DNA of 64,000 nt from Cololabis saira. Lineage: Eukaryota; Chordata; Actinopteri; Beloniformes; Belonidae. The notes under the pieces were generated by a model that was given only the letters and a program-made list of their open reading frames with translations, was not told the DNA's origin and searched no databases. Below are positions 12,301 to 24,221 of this stretch, piece by piece (the stretch's first letter is position 1; the number at the start of each line of letters is the position of its first letter). The DNA is taken from positions 24,251,501-24,315,500 of the forward strand of contig NC_084592.1 of the NCBI RefSeq assembly GCF_033807715.1, in the 5' to 3' direction. The position numbers were made by a program, and so were the translations under genes.

Positions 12301-15300
12301 GTGATTGGTCCTTACAGCAGCATTAGCTGCAATACTTGCTGTTGAATCTCAATATAATACTAGTAGTAATATTTTGCATAACTACAGTCATATAATTCAT
12401 GCAACAGCTCAAAAAACAGTTATTTAATAACACTAACCCAAATAAATATCGGAATCGAATCGGAACGAATCAAATCTTGATAATCGATTCTGAATCTTAA
12501 GAATTGGAATCAAATCGATTCTTGACATTTGAATCGATCCCCAGCCCTAAACAGGACACTGGGAACTTGATCTCATTAGATCAACCATAGCGGTGCATTT
12601 ATGGTATGGATGCCTGCAAACCCCGATGAAGCAACACTGTTGAGAAGAGAGGATCAAAATGGCTCCACAGCTATGTGAAAGACTGATAATGTCATACAGG
12701 ATTATTAGAGGTCTTTATTGTCGCTGAACAAGTTGAGTGAAATTTGTATTGCAGCTCTCGTGTGCAAAGAAAAGGAAGAAAAAGAACAGCAGCAACAATG
12801 CAATAAAATACTAAAATAGAATATTATATTCTGAAATGGAATTAAAATAAACCTGTGAATGCTCTTGTGTGGCTTTGAGGGGGAGGGATGTATGTGTATT
12901 GCTGTCGGGAGGGACGTGTCAGGAGGTGTGTGTGTGTTTGTGTGTGTCTGAGGGGTGGTGAGGGGTGGTGAGGTGTGTGAGGTGTGTGAGGTGTGTGAGG
13001 TGGGCTGCAGGGGGTGAAGGGTCTGACAGCTCTGGGGAAAAAGCTGTCCCTCAGCCTGTTTGTTGTAGTCCGTATGTTAATCCGTATGTTAGGAAACAGT
13101 TACTTTAGGCTATTTCTGCTTCAGGTGGTCCTACAAGATTTAAATCATGTGGTGTAATTACTTTTTTCACACACAGCTTCTGCATTTTGGTTTGTTTTTT
13201 GTTAAAGCAGCACAGAGGAGCTTTTGACATTTTTAGAACTTTGGGTGGAGGTTAAATTGCTCAAACGTGAAAAGCTAGCTATATTTAAAAAAAAAAAAAA
13301 GTGAGGTTGGGTTGATATGATGTTAAGACCTTGTAAGGAAATTGTGTCCTGATCCATAAACCTGAGAATCTGACTTTTTTTTGTCAAACATTATTTTGAA
13401 TGAAGCAAACAAAGCTAATCTGTTCATCTTAACCTCCAAGTCTAACAAGCATGACTTTTTTCTCTTTCTTCAGCCAGCACTATTCAGCTCATGCTGCTTA
13501 TTGTCAGAGTAAGCTGGCCCAGCTGCTGTTCAGCTCCCAACTCCACCAGGAGATGCAGCAAGGAGGTTTCCTGGTGAGTTCACGTGCAGTGGATCCTGGG
13601 ATGGTGGATACTGCTCTCTACTGCCATCTATGGGCACCTCTCCGCTTGGCACAAAGGGTCATTGCTCGTCTCCTTTTTAGGGTAAGACATTGCTCACTCT
13701 GGTCAAATCAGATTTATTCTGTTGGGGGACACGGCAAAGGAAACCTGATCTAAACTGCTGAAATAGAGTCTATATCAAACTATACTTCATATCTATTCTT
13801 AAAAACTCTCTTATGATCAACAATTATTATTATGTTTTTCAATAACTTGTTTAAAATGTAAAGAAATCCCATGTTAAAAGTGTCCACTCAAACTCAGATG
13901 AACTGACATTTGTATAAGGTTATTATATTTGTACTAAATTGTTTAGTGCTGTGTTCTAACTACATTTCACTAATGCTTAATTTTAATTAAATTACTCTCT
14001 TGTGACTGGAATAGGTTAAGGACACCAAAACTGTAAGATTTAATACCTTTAAATGTTTTATTCAATCCTAAAACTGCACTTTGTTCAGCTTTGACCTTGT
14101 CCGGTTATTTTTAATTAAAGTCTGCATATTAAGCTTTCATTGACTTTCAAAGGTTCAAAGTTAAATTAAATTACATGTAAAATACCCAATTTTCATCCAA
14201 TCTAGTTGTCATTTTAAGAGATGCATGATTGATTGCCAGTTAGTATAAGTTTTAAATTAGCAGGCATAAAACACACAGTGGCAAACACAGTGCCAATGCA
14301 GCACGGGGGGGAAAAGAAGAATCAGTTCAGTTCAATTCAATTTTATTTATATAGCGTATATTACAAAACAAATGTCTCCAGGCACTTTTCAGAGACCGAG
14401 AACATGACCGCTGTTTAAATATTAAAGAAACGATGGAAAGTAAACAACTCACCCAACAGGAGAAAAACCTTTAAGGCAAACATTGGCGAGGAAAAGCTCC
14501 CCCTCGTCCTTGAGCAGGAACTGGATCATAAGGGGGGGGCAATGTTACATGAGATAAGATATTACGATTTAGGGTGCATGATCTAACATACTTTGATTAC
14601 ACGTTTTTGAGTCTCGATTAGAGTGTTACTTTTGTGGTGCTTGATCAATCTGAAAAAAGATCAAAATTGAATAATATAGTACCTTGAAATTTGGTGTTCA
14701 CTTTGGTGTTTCCTACAGAAAGAGAATTGATTTGTGTTTTTGAGAAGTGTGGCTACTAATACAGATTGTACATCACCTCGCATGCATTTTACTTCCTCAT
14801 ATGTGTAGTATGTTGGATGCACAAGAAAAATAAAATGTAAACCCGTACTGAGAAGGACAGAGATTCTGCATTAGTTAGTGAAAGAAAAAACACAGTTAGA
14901 AAACATGGACTTAGATACATCCACATCCCTAAAATTAGGAGTGAAGTGAGGCTGTTATCTTTGTGTTACATCTTAAAGACTTACCTTGAAAGGGTTACAA
15001 CAGGCCCACGTTAATATCCCTGAGACTTGTGAACCTGTTTTATTCCAAAACGGCTCCTTATTTTTTTACTCATTTACCAACAAACCTAATCTTTGGAATG
15101 CTTCAGGCCCACAAGCACAAACACATAATCACTTTAACCCCAAAATGTAACCATTAACACATCCACACAGACATGCCTCCTTAACAAATCCTCACCTGCT
15201 GTAATATTCATGTTTGGATTGGATTAGAAGATGAGAAACATGAAACACCAGAGAGGCTTTTCTATTAAAAAATAAATGCATATAAGAAAAAGTGAAAGAA

Positions 15301-18036
15301 CAAATAGGGAAGAAGAAATAAATATTTAAGTGGCCATTTCATGCTTGTTCACATTTTCTGACTCACCTACTGCTTTACTAAAAGGAATCACCTTAGATAT
15401 GAGAGGCTCAAAAGATGAAGAAACGGCGTTAAGAACGCTTGTTTTTTGAGCATTTTTTTTTTCCTATCATTTTTTTTTAATGACATCATTGAGGGCAGGA
15501 TTTCCTTGTATGGTCATATTTTCCTGGCAGTACAAACGCACAACAAGAGTCATTTTAAAGGGAGAAACATACTCATGTTTACCATCCCTTTGCATGCTGG
15601 TACTGTTTACGTAACATCTGCTTATGTTTCCAAAACATCTCCAAAGAAATCTGCTTTTAGTTTGGAGGGAAAATTGGCCAACCGTGAGCTAGTGGGTGCA
15701 GTTTGTTTTTCCAGGCCAGCAACAGAGTGTATGTTTTATTTGTGACACTTCATAAAAGCACCATCATAAGAACAAGACCTTGTATATCACTAGATTTAAA
15801 AAGAAGATCCATTGCGAGAGGGCCATGAGTCTGGACTTAAATTGGTAAATAAAATGCCTTTGTAGCGTTGGCAGCCGGTGAGTGTGTGTGCAAACATTGT
15901 GGGTAGTTACTGCGTCTCATCTCTCTATCCTATGTCTCGTGCTCGCAAAAAAAAAAAAAGTTTCACTGCCTCTCAGGCAACAAAAAAAAAGAAGTTTGGC
16001 TACCTTTCCTTGGAAGAGAGCTGGGACAGGCTCCAGCAGACCCCCGTGACCATGAATAGGAGTAGGAGAGTATAGATAATGGATGGATGGAAACACCTGG
16101 CTGTAATCTATTGTCGTTACAGTTTGTCATGCTGTCCAGTTTGATATTCTGAATCCGTTTCTGGCTCAGAGAGAAATGGAAGGATTTGAGGTGTCGAAGT
16201 CATTTGCAGGAAATGTTGAAACGTGTGTCTCACCAGCAACAGGATTCAGACCATTCATGAGCCATTACCTCTGCCCATTTAATTGAATTAACTCAGGTGA
16301 AATGAGTAATACTTTATTAGTTTTCAAAGGGAAAATATGTAAGTAAAAACTCAAGTTAAATTGAAACAAATTTGAGATGAGAAACTCTGTGGATGGTTAA
16401 AATCCACAGAGATCTTCACAACTGTTGTGTCTTTTACATGCACTGATGGGGTCACATGCAGCAGCTAACACAGGTGAACTCTCTCAGTAGACACATGGAT
16501 GGAAAATTACATCCAGCAGTTCAACATCTGGGGTGCAGAGGCGCTCCTTCACATGTCCAGATTTACAGCATCTGTTGTCTGTCCACCTGCACATCAGTGC
16601 TCCAAGCTCACCCAACCCTCCCCCAGGGGATCTAACACTCCACATGATTGAAAAAATGCTCAAAACCTTTCCCTTTGGCTCTCTATTCTCTTTTTTTTTT
16701 AACTCATCTGCATTTGAAAATTTCCTCCCGATTATTAACTGGTCTTTCGAAAATGAATCTGCTGCTTTCTGTTGTCAGCATCCAGTTTCAGTTTGGAAAA
16801 AATATATATTTTTTTTAAATCATAGTTTCAACAGAAAAAAGTTTCAAAAAATCTCAAAAATACATGAGGAAAAAATACAATTTGACAAAAAATTTTGCAA
16901 TAGGCTGCCCCCTTGAGCGGCACCAATATAGAAAGTATCAATCAGCAAGCCTCCAGAAATTTGACCAATCAGAAAACACTTGGGACAAATCTGCTTGCTT
17001 TCCTGAAGATCCACTCTTTGTGATTCTCAGTCTCTTTCTTTTGGCACTTATGGCAGACTTTTGACATATTTATGCGTTTGATGGGAGATAAGCTACTACA
17101 ACTTAAAATTAAAGGGTTTAAAATTATATGGGCTCTTTAAACCATCATTCATATTTCTTAACTAAAAATAAAAAACAATCGTCCTATATTAACTTCCAAA
17201 ACAAGGTACAGTTAATATTTAAGGGTTTATGACTCAGAAATAACAGAGCAATAGGTGACTTATGCTAAACAAACTGCCACAGTAAGAATAATTGTTCCTT
17301 TCTTCATAAAAAGTATTCAAGAGAATCCTTTAATCAGCGCTGCAGCCCCTCCAGCTGCACACGGAGCAACACACCACAGCCAGCAAAATGAGTAATAGAG
17401 AGCTACTTAAGCTTGCCAGCATTTTACAGACACGTCTGACCTGCCAGGAAAAACAACTATAACTCATTCATGTGAACAACAGAAATTCATGTTTTAAAAT
17501 ACAGTGAAGCAGCATGGAGAGTTCCACACAAGCGAGCTGTTGATGCTCACAGGGCGTGATCTGCTCTTCGCTCAACAACCTGCTTCTGGTCTCACAGCCG
17601 ACACTGAGATCATTGTTAAACCCCAACAACACCAGCGCTCTCACATATGCATACATGCACGCAGGCATTCACATACAGGCGCTCAGCCCCAGTCCACTTT
17701 CCATTGATGTTAACATAGAGCGACATCAGTGCCTTGCATTAAGACACAAAAATAGTATCCGCATCATTTCTTTTTCTTTGTAGTGATAGTTTGTCTTTGA
17801 TTCCCTTTGATGTTTGTGTTCTTTTGATATGAAATAACGTTTTTTTTAAATGTGTGTGTTTGCCCCAGACACCTGCAGAGGGCGCTGCCACTGTGCTATC
17901 AGCAGTCCTGGATGGGAGCTGTGAAGGAGGCTACTGGGCCAGCGGGCGCAGGGAGGTGACGACCCCAACGACCTCTGACCTCCAGCTTCAGCCAAGCTTA
18001 TGGGAAGTCAGCATGCAGCTGTTGGGCCTGCAGTAA
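9297..18036 (+). CDS. dhrsx: dhrsx, dehydrogenase/reductase X-linked (3' part; join 9297-9398, 9707-9914, 13474-13681, 17869-18036)
   Basis: An SDR-family NAD(P)-dependent oxidoreductase. Work on human DHRSX places it in dolichol synthesis, oxidising polyprenol to polyprenal and reducing dolichal to dolichol. The four exons join in phase to give 227 residues and a stop; human DHRSX is about 330 residues, so roughly the first 100, including the TGxxxGIG cofactor motif, are missing. Visible SDR features are NNAG (split across the first junction), the serine run VVSVSSSAH, the catalytic YCQSK (YxxxK) and the PGMVDT segment after it. The similarity to DHRSX continues to the C-terminus (LLFR-TPAEGA, LWEVS). 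All introns are GT-AG. I found no upstream exon in 1-9296, so it probably lies before the window. The 3' UTR end is unclear. Confidence 0.92.
9707..9914 (+). CDS. dhrsx: dhrsx internal exon B
   Basis: Begins by completing the Ala of NNAG and continues [19 protein letters not shown], then [17 protein letters not shown], the SDR NxxG-type helix, and ends after the catalytic-serine strand VVSVSSSAH. The acceptor is TTAAG after a (TG)n tract and the donor is TG|GTACGT. It is 208 bp long and leaves two bases of a Cys codon. Confidence 0.92.
9915..10485. other. dhrsx intron sequence without recognisable features
   Basis: AT-rich start of the 3.6-kb intron between exons B and C. Open reading continues about 145 bases past the donor but has no family similarity, so it is read-through of the intron. 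Confidence 0.55.
10790..11760 (+). pseudogene. L2/CR1-like LINE reverse-transcriptase relic in a dhrsx intron
   Basis: Same strand as dhrsx. Readable pieces include [15 protein letters not shown] (the family's GVPQGSxLGP motif) and [12 protein letters not shown] (RT active-site YADD). Downstream comes a [14 protein letters not shown] stretch after the active site and a C-terminal segment around 11503-11690. Stops and frame changes separate them, so it is dead. The layout matches vertebrate L2/CR1-superfamily ORF2 proteins. The clade is given only loosely. Confidence 0.7.
11834..12549. mobile_element. hAT-type non-autonomous element with perfect 8-bp duplication
   Basis: Flanked by AACAGGAC at 11826-11833 and 12550-12557. 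The termini are TCGGCCTGTG on the left and, as reverse complement of the right end, TAGGGCTGGG. Both ends continue into ATCGATT-rich subterminal repeats. The 716-bp interior is AT-rich with no transposase. It lies in the same dhrsx intron as the LINE relic. Confidence 0.85.
12712..13070 (-). repeat. LINE 3'-end fragment with G-rich minisatellite
   Basis: The left part (GTCTTTATTGTCGCTGAAC) is the inverse of a GACAATAAAGAC-type LINE tail. The right part (CTGACAGCTCTGGGGAAAAA) resembles the LINE C-terminal region seen at 31893-32433. Between them 12951-13003 holds two copies of AGGGGTGGTG and three of AGGTGTGTG. It is an old, internally expanded copy. Confidence 0.5.
13474..13681 (+). CDS. dhrsx: dhrsx internal exon C with the catalytic YxxxK
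   Basis: The first base completes a Cys codon, then [19 protein letters not shown] contains the SDR catalytic Tyr and Lys four residues apart. The exon continues through [12 protein letters not shown] and ends at LLFR. The acceptor is TTCTTCAG and the donor is AGG|GTAAGA. Human DHRSX reads YSPHAAYAQSKLA here. It ends in phase 0. Confidence 0.94.
13682..14320. other. dhrsx intron sequence
   Basis: AT-rich intronic DNA after exon C. Nothing recognised. Confidence 0.5.
14321..14530 (-). mobile_element. LINE 3' tail with (TTGAA)n end, in a dhrsx intron
   Basis: Read on the minus strand the fragment ends CGCTATATAAATAAAATTG followed by TTGAA-type repeats, a very common teleost LINE 3' tail. Upstream of it comes AGTGCCTGGAGACATTTG. 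Only the 3' untranslated part is present, which fits 5' truncation on integration. Confidence 0.65.
14531..15980. other. dhrsx intron sequence
   Basis: No exon or RNA gene. A-rich stretches occur near 15949. The short open frames show no family features. Confidence 0.5.
16010..16093 (+). repeat. Retroposon tail with (ATGG)n end
   Basis: GAGCTGGGACAGGCTCCAGCA followed by GACCCCCGTGACC and ending GATAATGGATGGATGGA is the familiar 3' end of an abundant fish retroposon. No 5' part was recognised. Confidence 0.6.
16094..17868. other. dhrsx intron sequence
   Basis: No gene or repeat family recognised. The span ends in a pyrimidine-rich tract and CCCCAG acceptor directly before the terminal dhrsx exon. 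Confidence 0.5.
17869..18036 (+). CDS. dhrsx: dhrsx terminal coding exon
   Basis: Starts [15 protein letters not shown]; human DHRSX has TPDEGAWTSIYAAV at the same point. It then gives [14 protein letters not shown] and [12 protein letters not shown] before TAA at 18034-18036. The acceptor is TTTGCCCCAG and the phase is 0, matching the previous donor. The C-terminus is shorter than the human one by a few residues. Confidence 0.92.
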   Translation, partial: TPAEGAATVLSAVLDGSCEGGYWASGRREVTTPTTSDLQLQPSLWEVSMQLLGLQ

Positions 18037-21000
18037 CAGGGGGACTGTACGATGACCATCAGAACTAAACTAAACCTATCTGAAAGCGTCATGAGAAGAC
18101 ACCAACATTGAGCCTATCAGCCACCCTTTTCTCCTCCCTCTTTTTTTTCCCATTCACACCTCATGTCCAGGTGTTGGTAGCGCTGCATCTTGGCAGTGAC
18201 CACAGCTGGAGTGTGATGGGTTGTTTGAGGAGTGAAGACCTCTTTTCAGAGAGGAGCTACAGAGGATGGAAGACATTTTTTTACTTTTCCCACAGTGAAA
18301 AAGCAAACATGCAGCGTTCACAATAAGCAGATGCCCTTCAGTAAGTAAGTTGGTGTCGTTCAACTGACTCCCTGATCATGTCCAGTCGTTGAATGGGGTC
18401 CATATCCAAACACAGCCCTGACCCGTCCATAATTTGACTGGCTATTCCTCATCATAAACAGTAAATTCAGTCTTTTTCCAGGAAAAGTGAAAATTCTATA
18501 GAAACAGATAAAAGTGCTTTTGAACAATAGCTTAACTTTGGTTGAATACTTAAAGTATCCAAATAGTGCAGTGATAAACCCTGACATATGCGTTCAAACA
18601 TTACGATGTTATGTGACTCAAACTATCTTCCTGCTGCAAGCGAGGGGGTTCTGAATTTAATGTTTTCAGTGGTGGGTTGTGAACCACTCTTGTTAACTGA
18701 TGGTTGTAATTTGATAGGATAAAAAATGTGAATTCTACAATATTCAAGATGCCAGTTGTCCACAATCTGGTCCTCTTTGTTCACCACTCTGCAACAGAAG
18801 CTCTTGCTTTGGAGTAAAAAGGATCTGGGAAGACACTGAAAAAGGAATTGATCCCACATAAAAGAGGGATTGAATTTGTGATAATTCTCCCTCGTTTTGA
18901 GAGTGCTGAGATGCTCGGTTGTGTGGGAGGAATTATGCTGAGATCCCAGGATTTCCCAGTACTTCTAGTGGCTTATATCTGCGCGCAAACAAAACAGGAG
19001 GATGAGGAAAAGTCCTCCACTTCATTCTGTCACTGTTTTTCTTTGTATTCTGTGTTAATTCCTTTTGCTATGTCTATGATAAGTGATTTATGCACATAAG
19101 TAAATAATTTATTCATATTACAGCCCCAATTCATGCTGATGGGTATCAAAATAATGGGCCGGAGAGAAAGTGGGGAAAGGCACCTTATTTTTTTTTTTCC
19201 AAGCATTTAAACTGTGATTGGTTCCTCATTGCTGCTGCTAATGCTCCTTCTACTTGGCATTGCTCCCAGTGCATTGTGGGACTGAGATTTCCCAGTGGTG
19301 AGAATCAAACTCCATCAGTTGAGCTGACAAACACGCCCACTTGGAAGCGGTACATGCAGACAAAGACTTGTCCAAACAAGCACACAGCAAACAAACATGT
19401 CTGTCTCCATTCAGGGATATACTCATATGTGTGTACAAATACAAGCTGCGCCATAACACCATCGCCACTGTGATTACTGCGTTTTGGCTGTGAGGATAAA
19501 ATATCCCTCTCGAATTGACAAGTTTAAGCTAAATTTGCTTACCACAAGTCATTACGTGCTTATGGTCATCTGAAAACTGCCACTGAGCGTCCAGCCTTTT
19601 TACTTATCCGCTGTATGTGAAGCAATAGTATCACTGTGGTAGCTAATTTAGTCCAAGTGTGAAGGTGTACAAAGCAAGAATTATACCAGCCTCTAGTTAT
19701 CCATTTATCAGGAATTTTAAATCTCTCTGCATAGATGCAGAACGTGTTTAAAGAACATATTCTTAGTTTATATTGTTTTGAATGGATCAATTCAAAGTTC
19801 ATTCACACATTCAGCAGGGCCTGTGTCATGTTAGTCATGCAATTGATAAAAACTCCTACAGACCAGACTAAATCTGCTCCTCCTGTATCAAACATGTCAG
19901 ACAAAAGACATTTTGAAATGTAAGAGGGGGGGGCATTCACAAGCCGAGGCTTCAGCCCTGTCCCTTTGGTCGTGACCTAAGTACATGCTTGGTGGTGACC
20001 AATACAGTTTTTTTCATTCATTCATTCACTCCTCCCTAAATGAGATGACAAACACAAAGAGACTAAAGATAAAGCTGCATCCTGCCTCTTCACTCTAAAG
20101 ACCACTGAAGGAGGTTGGAGGAGCTGGTTGTTTGTCTGCTATGTGATGTGGGTACCAGTAGCAGATCCCCTCATCACTGGTGCCTGTTAAATAAAATTGG
20201 CATCTAAGAACAGATAGTGCTCCATTGAACAATCAACCAACACATACTGGACAGCAGGAAAACCTAGAAACCCCAAATCCCCAACTTGTAAAGATGATAA
20301 TGCACAAGAGGACTTAATGGACAGAGGAAGTCAGATTCCCCAACAGCTCATGACAGTTCCTGTTGTGGATATTACAAATGTTAATGATAAAACATTGTGG
20401 CTATTATGTCAGGATTCATTTGTTCTGATTTACAGAGGCATCCATACTTGCTGTGTTAGTGCAGTGTCTGCTGTCGCTCCTTTGGGACTTTCGAATGTGT
20501 GTACACGTGCCTAGCGGGATCAGATCAAAGGCAAGATTCTTAAATCATGCCTTATATTTGTTACAACATCATGGACTTTAATATCACAACAGTTTAAAAT
20601 AAAAGTCATAATAATTTATTCATGCAGATGGATATGAATTTGTATATTTTTTCCTTAATTGATGGCAAAGGGCTCGACAAGAAGCCTGGAGAAAAGAAAA
20701 TGTCAAGCACATGGTAGATTTTAGGGGAAACCCCTGATGTTTGGGCCAAACCCTAACCACGTTCTTCATTCCTAAACCTAACCAGGTCGTTTAGTTGCCC
20801 AAAACCAAACCAATCAACAAGTAAAAGTGTGAATGAGAGCTGATGAGAGCCGGGCTGATGACAATCCATGCGTTGCAACTCTTCTACCACAGCCTAAAAC
20901 TGCAGATTTCATCCATGTTTCATTAAGAAAAGGTCCTTTTGAGAGAGTTTCACCATTGTAGAATTATGTCTTTGATCTGCGAGCACATGCTTGAATCTTG

Positions 21001-22691
21001 ACTCTGCTTTCACGTCATCCAAATCTGGAGAAAACCTTTGTTTGTTGAGGAAGAGTGGGAAAAAATTCAGACAGATTCCTTCTTTTATATATATATGAGC
21101 TTATTTTACAATAACTTATCGAGTTGCAATCACTTAATTACTGTTGTGTTGATGTGAGCTCATGTTCCAGGTGAGAGCTTGATCATTACTTTCACTCTGA
21201 TATGATTCTAATGCACCAGAATTTAGAAATAAATGTCACTGCTTCTAGTTATTGAATTTGAAAACATCACCCAGCGAGTTTGTGGATTCTTTTGTCCTAG
21301 ATATTTAGTATATGTGTGGGAAGTGACTCTCAAATGCCAGCAATATTTCTCAGTTTGTGACTGAGTTTTCTTTTCTTTTTTTTTGCCTTCTCAGAGTTGT
21401 CACAGTACTTGGAAACACGTCTCTGTACTCGTCCATCGTCCCTGTGCGTCCTTGTTCGAGCTTCTCTAAAGCGCTGACTTAATGACGAACTCTTAAACCT
21501 GTTCCCTCCGAAACAAAGCGTTTGGTTTGACAGAAATAAAAACACCAGCTTTACTTACTCAGCAGCGCTCGCATTAAGGGCGCAAAGCTTCAACGTGTGC
21601 TACATCCCGTCAAAAAGAGCTATCGTGTTTTTCTTAGTTCAGCTGCTGTTTAAGCCTGAGAGGGACATCGCACGCCGCCTCCATCCGAACACGAGGGTTT
21701 CCAAAGAGCATGTTCTCGCGTTGACTTGCAGACGTGGACTCAGATGGAACATTACAGCAAACCTTCTGAATCTGAATTGCAAATATTTAAAAAACGCTGG
21801 AAAAAAAAAGAGCTAAAACAGCTCAAGTAACTGTCTGTGATATTATCTGTCTGTGATTTAATAGTGTACGATCATTTCAGAGCGTGGGAGGAGATGGAAA
21901 ACGCTCGTATAGCCATTCCTCTGACTGACCTGGGATTCCATTTATATTAAATGTCCGAGTCCCACGTTGTGCAAAATCCCAAATGTGTGTATATATATAT
22001 GTAGGTAAATATGAATAAATAAGAGCTGATATTAAGATCTATGTTTAAAGGGGTAACTAACATGCGTGCATCTCACAACACTTGTTCCTTTAATGATGTT
22101 CCTGCATCTGTTCCCTTGTGACGACTCAGTTCATTGAGACCCCTGAGAATTTCAGGAATGTGTAAAATATTTTACTTTTCTTCATTATTTTATTGTTGTT
22201 GATACACATTGTTTTTTGTTGTGCCAAAGGAAGAAAAAAACTAAACAAAAAACAACTCCCTCATGTGTGTAACTGTGACCTTTTTAATGTAAAAATGGAG
22301 TCGTAGAAACTGTGAACCTGTCTTGTCCCGTGCATTGCCGTGAGATTTCTTTCTCTTGTAAGACTGATGGGACCGGGCGTGAGGAATGTGTGCGCGTGAG
22401 AGTGACTGTGCGTGTTCAGATAAGGTAATTGATGTCGAGGATTTCTGTCAATGGTTGTTAACATTCCAGCTGCAGCACCACCTTTTCTATTATCCAAAGC
22501 CTCTCAATAAACATATCATTGTGCCATTTGCTCTTTCTTGTCTTTTTTACACGGTGCAAGTGAGAATCTCTGTCTGATTATGAACAGAACAAGAGAACTC
22601 ATTCATTTTTCAACCAAAGATATAATTAATCATACAACTGTTTGAACTTATGTTTCCTCTGTGGGGCAACAAGGTGAGAACTGGATTTGTG
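18037..22691. other. dhrsx 3' UTR and intergenic DNA, no further gene seen
   Basis: The 3' UTR must begin here, but no canonical AATAAA follows closely; the first AATAAA I noticed is near 20187, so the transcript end is undefined. Nothing coding was recognised. A CTAACC-rich patch around 20745-20815 looks like part of a dispersed repeat. About 21400-21760 is less AT-rich but gives no gene model. Confidence 0.5.
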
Positions 22692-23399
22692 TACCGTATT
22701 TTCCGCACCATAAGGCGCACTTAAAATCCTTAATTTTTCTCAAAAATCAGGAGTGCGCCTTATAATCAGGTGCATCTTTTATATGAATGTTGTGCTTACT
22801 GACCTCAAACCAACTTTATGTGCTACAATGCGCTCAAAAATATATCAAAATGTTTTAGTGCGGCTTTGGTAGCGATGAAGCCGCTCCGGTTGATTGATGG
22901 TTGGAACGTTCAGCTGACATTAAAATACAGGTTGCAACGTCGGACGTTAGATAACTATCCAACTTCTAGTCAATGTTACCTTACTATAATTAGACGTCAA
23001 GCCAACGTCGGGTTTTTAGTGTAACCCAATTTTCAAATCTGTGTCATCATCCAATCATAATCAAATGTTGGAATACAACGTTGTTCCAACTTCAAACTAA
23101 CTTCAGGTGTCCGTTATCGCTGGCAACCATGAACCAATCAGAGAACAGGACGTAGTACGGCGCTTACCTCCTCTTTTTAATTGTGGATTCGTGGAAGAAT
23201 TATTTCAAATGTGAGTGTATTCTTCTGTATTAGTTACAACTGAACGATATTCTGGATTATTGTGAATGAGTTGAATAAAGTTACCAGACTGTTCTGTTTC
23301 GCTTTATATATGTTCATTCACCTTATGTATTAAAATAAACCCGTTCATTGATATTGCGCCTTATAGTGTGGTGCGCCTAATGGTCCACAAAATATTGAA
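22692..23399. mobile_element. MITE with GGCGCAC terminal inverted repeats
   Basis: The left end reads TACCGTATTTTCCGCACC then ATAAGGCGCAC. The right end inverts to a diverged version with ATTAGGCGCACCACACTATA. This is a widespread vertebrate inverted-repeat element. The interior (about 22888-23110) holds another repeat-like stretch with CAACGTCGG-type words, possibly a nested insertion. A partial second copy of the right end is at 48790-48880. No transposase is present. Confidence 0.65.
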
Positions 23400-23793
23400 T
23401 ATCTCCTCATTGTTTCCAGATTGGTAACTTTATCCATGCAGCTTGTGATGGGAAAAATAAACTAGCATTTAAGATAAATTAATCTTAAATTTACGTCCTG
23501 CCAGAGTTATCCATCTCAGACATTTTAGACGTAAGTATGACTGAATTCCAAACATCAAGGTTTCAAAGGGAATCTGACTACTTGTTGATATCTTATTAGG
23601 TGTTTTTCAGTCACCATTTGTGAGTCATGGGCCCAGTTGACAGAGGTTGTTCGTTTTGACTCTGTAGCACCTTTATCACACTTGTGCTGTGTGACTAGCA
23701 CTGAGTTGGAGCATTTCATTGTGCTGCCCCTATGTCCCTGTTGCACCTTAGGAACTCTCCATCTTCTGCAGCAACACCACAAAAGCCATCAGT
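23400..23793. other. No gene seen
   Basis: AT-rich sequence between two MITE-like elements. Nothing recognised. Confidence 0.5.
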
Positions 23794-24164
23794 CAGTACG
23801 TTTACATGCAACATAAAGTCGAATTGTTGCCTTAATCCGACCGATATCGAAGTTTTAAAAGCCATGTATACACCTTAGCTGGGTTAAGTAGTTATTTCGG
23901 CTTGTATACGCAAACCAATCTTAGCAAAGCTAGTGACTGCACCAGAACTCCCCCTTCCGGAAGTGCAAAAGCCAGAATATCAACACAGTAGGAGAAGAAA
24001 AAGACGAACAACAAAGAAGGAACCGGAAGAACGCCAACGCAAAAGTGTGCGGTGCCACCTACCTGTAGCATCGCGGAGTCGAACGCACCTCACTCAATAA
24101 TCGATTGTCTTCTCGCGCATGTATACTTGGATTTCTTTGACATTTAGCTAGATTGTTGCCAATA
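23794..24164. mobile_element. Probable MITE fragment (AGTACGTTTACATG end)
   Basis: It opens with CAGTACGTTTACATGCAAC, a terminus recalled from fish inverted-repeat elements, and contains CATGTATACA-type words twice. The expected matching right terminus is not present. The place where it should be is occupied by the palindrome at 24165-24221. Family unassigned. Confidence 0.4.
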
Positions 24165-24221
24165 GCTTGATTTACTGTAGATGTGCATGTCAGTGCAGTG
24201 ACATGCACATCTAAATCAAGC
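24165..24221. repeat. Near-perfect palindrome (hairpin)
   Basis: The right arm TGACATGCACATCT + AAATCAAGC is the inverse of the left arm, except that the left arm carries four extra bases (CTGT). The spacer is six bases (GTGCAG). The predicted stem is about 23 bp with a four-base bulge. No gene or known RNA is recognised around it. It could be a rearranged transposon end or a fold-back. Confidence 0.8.
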
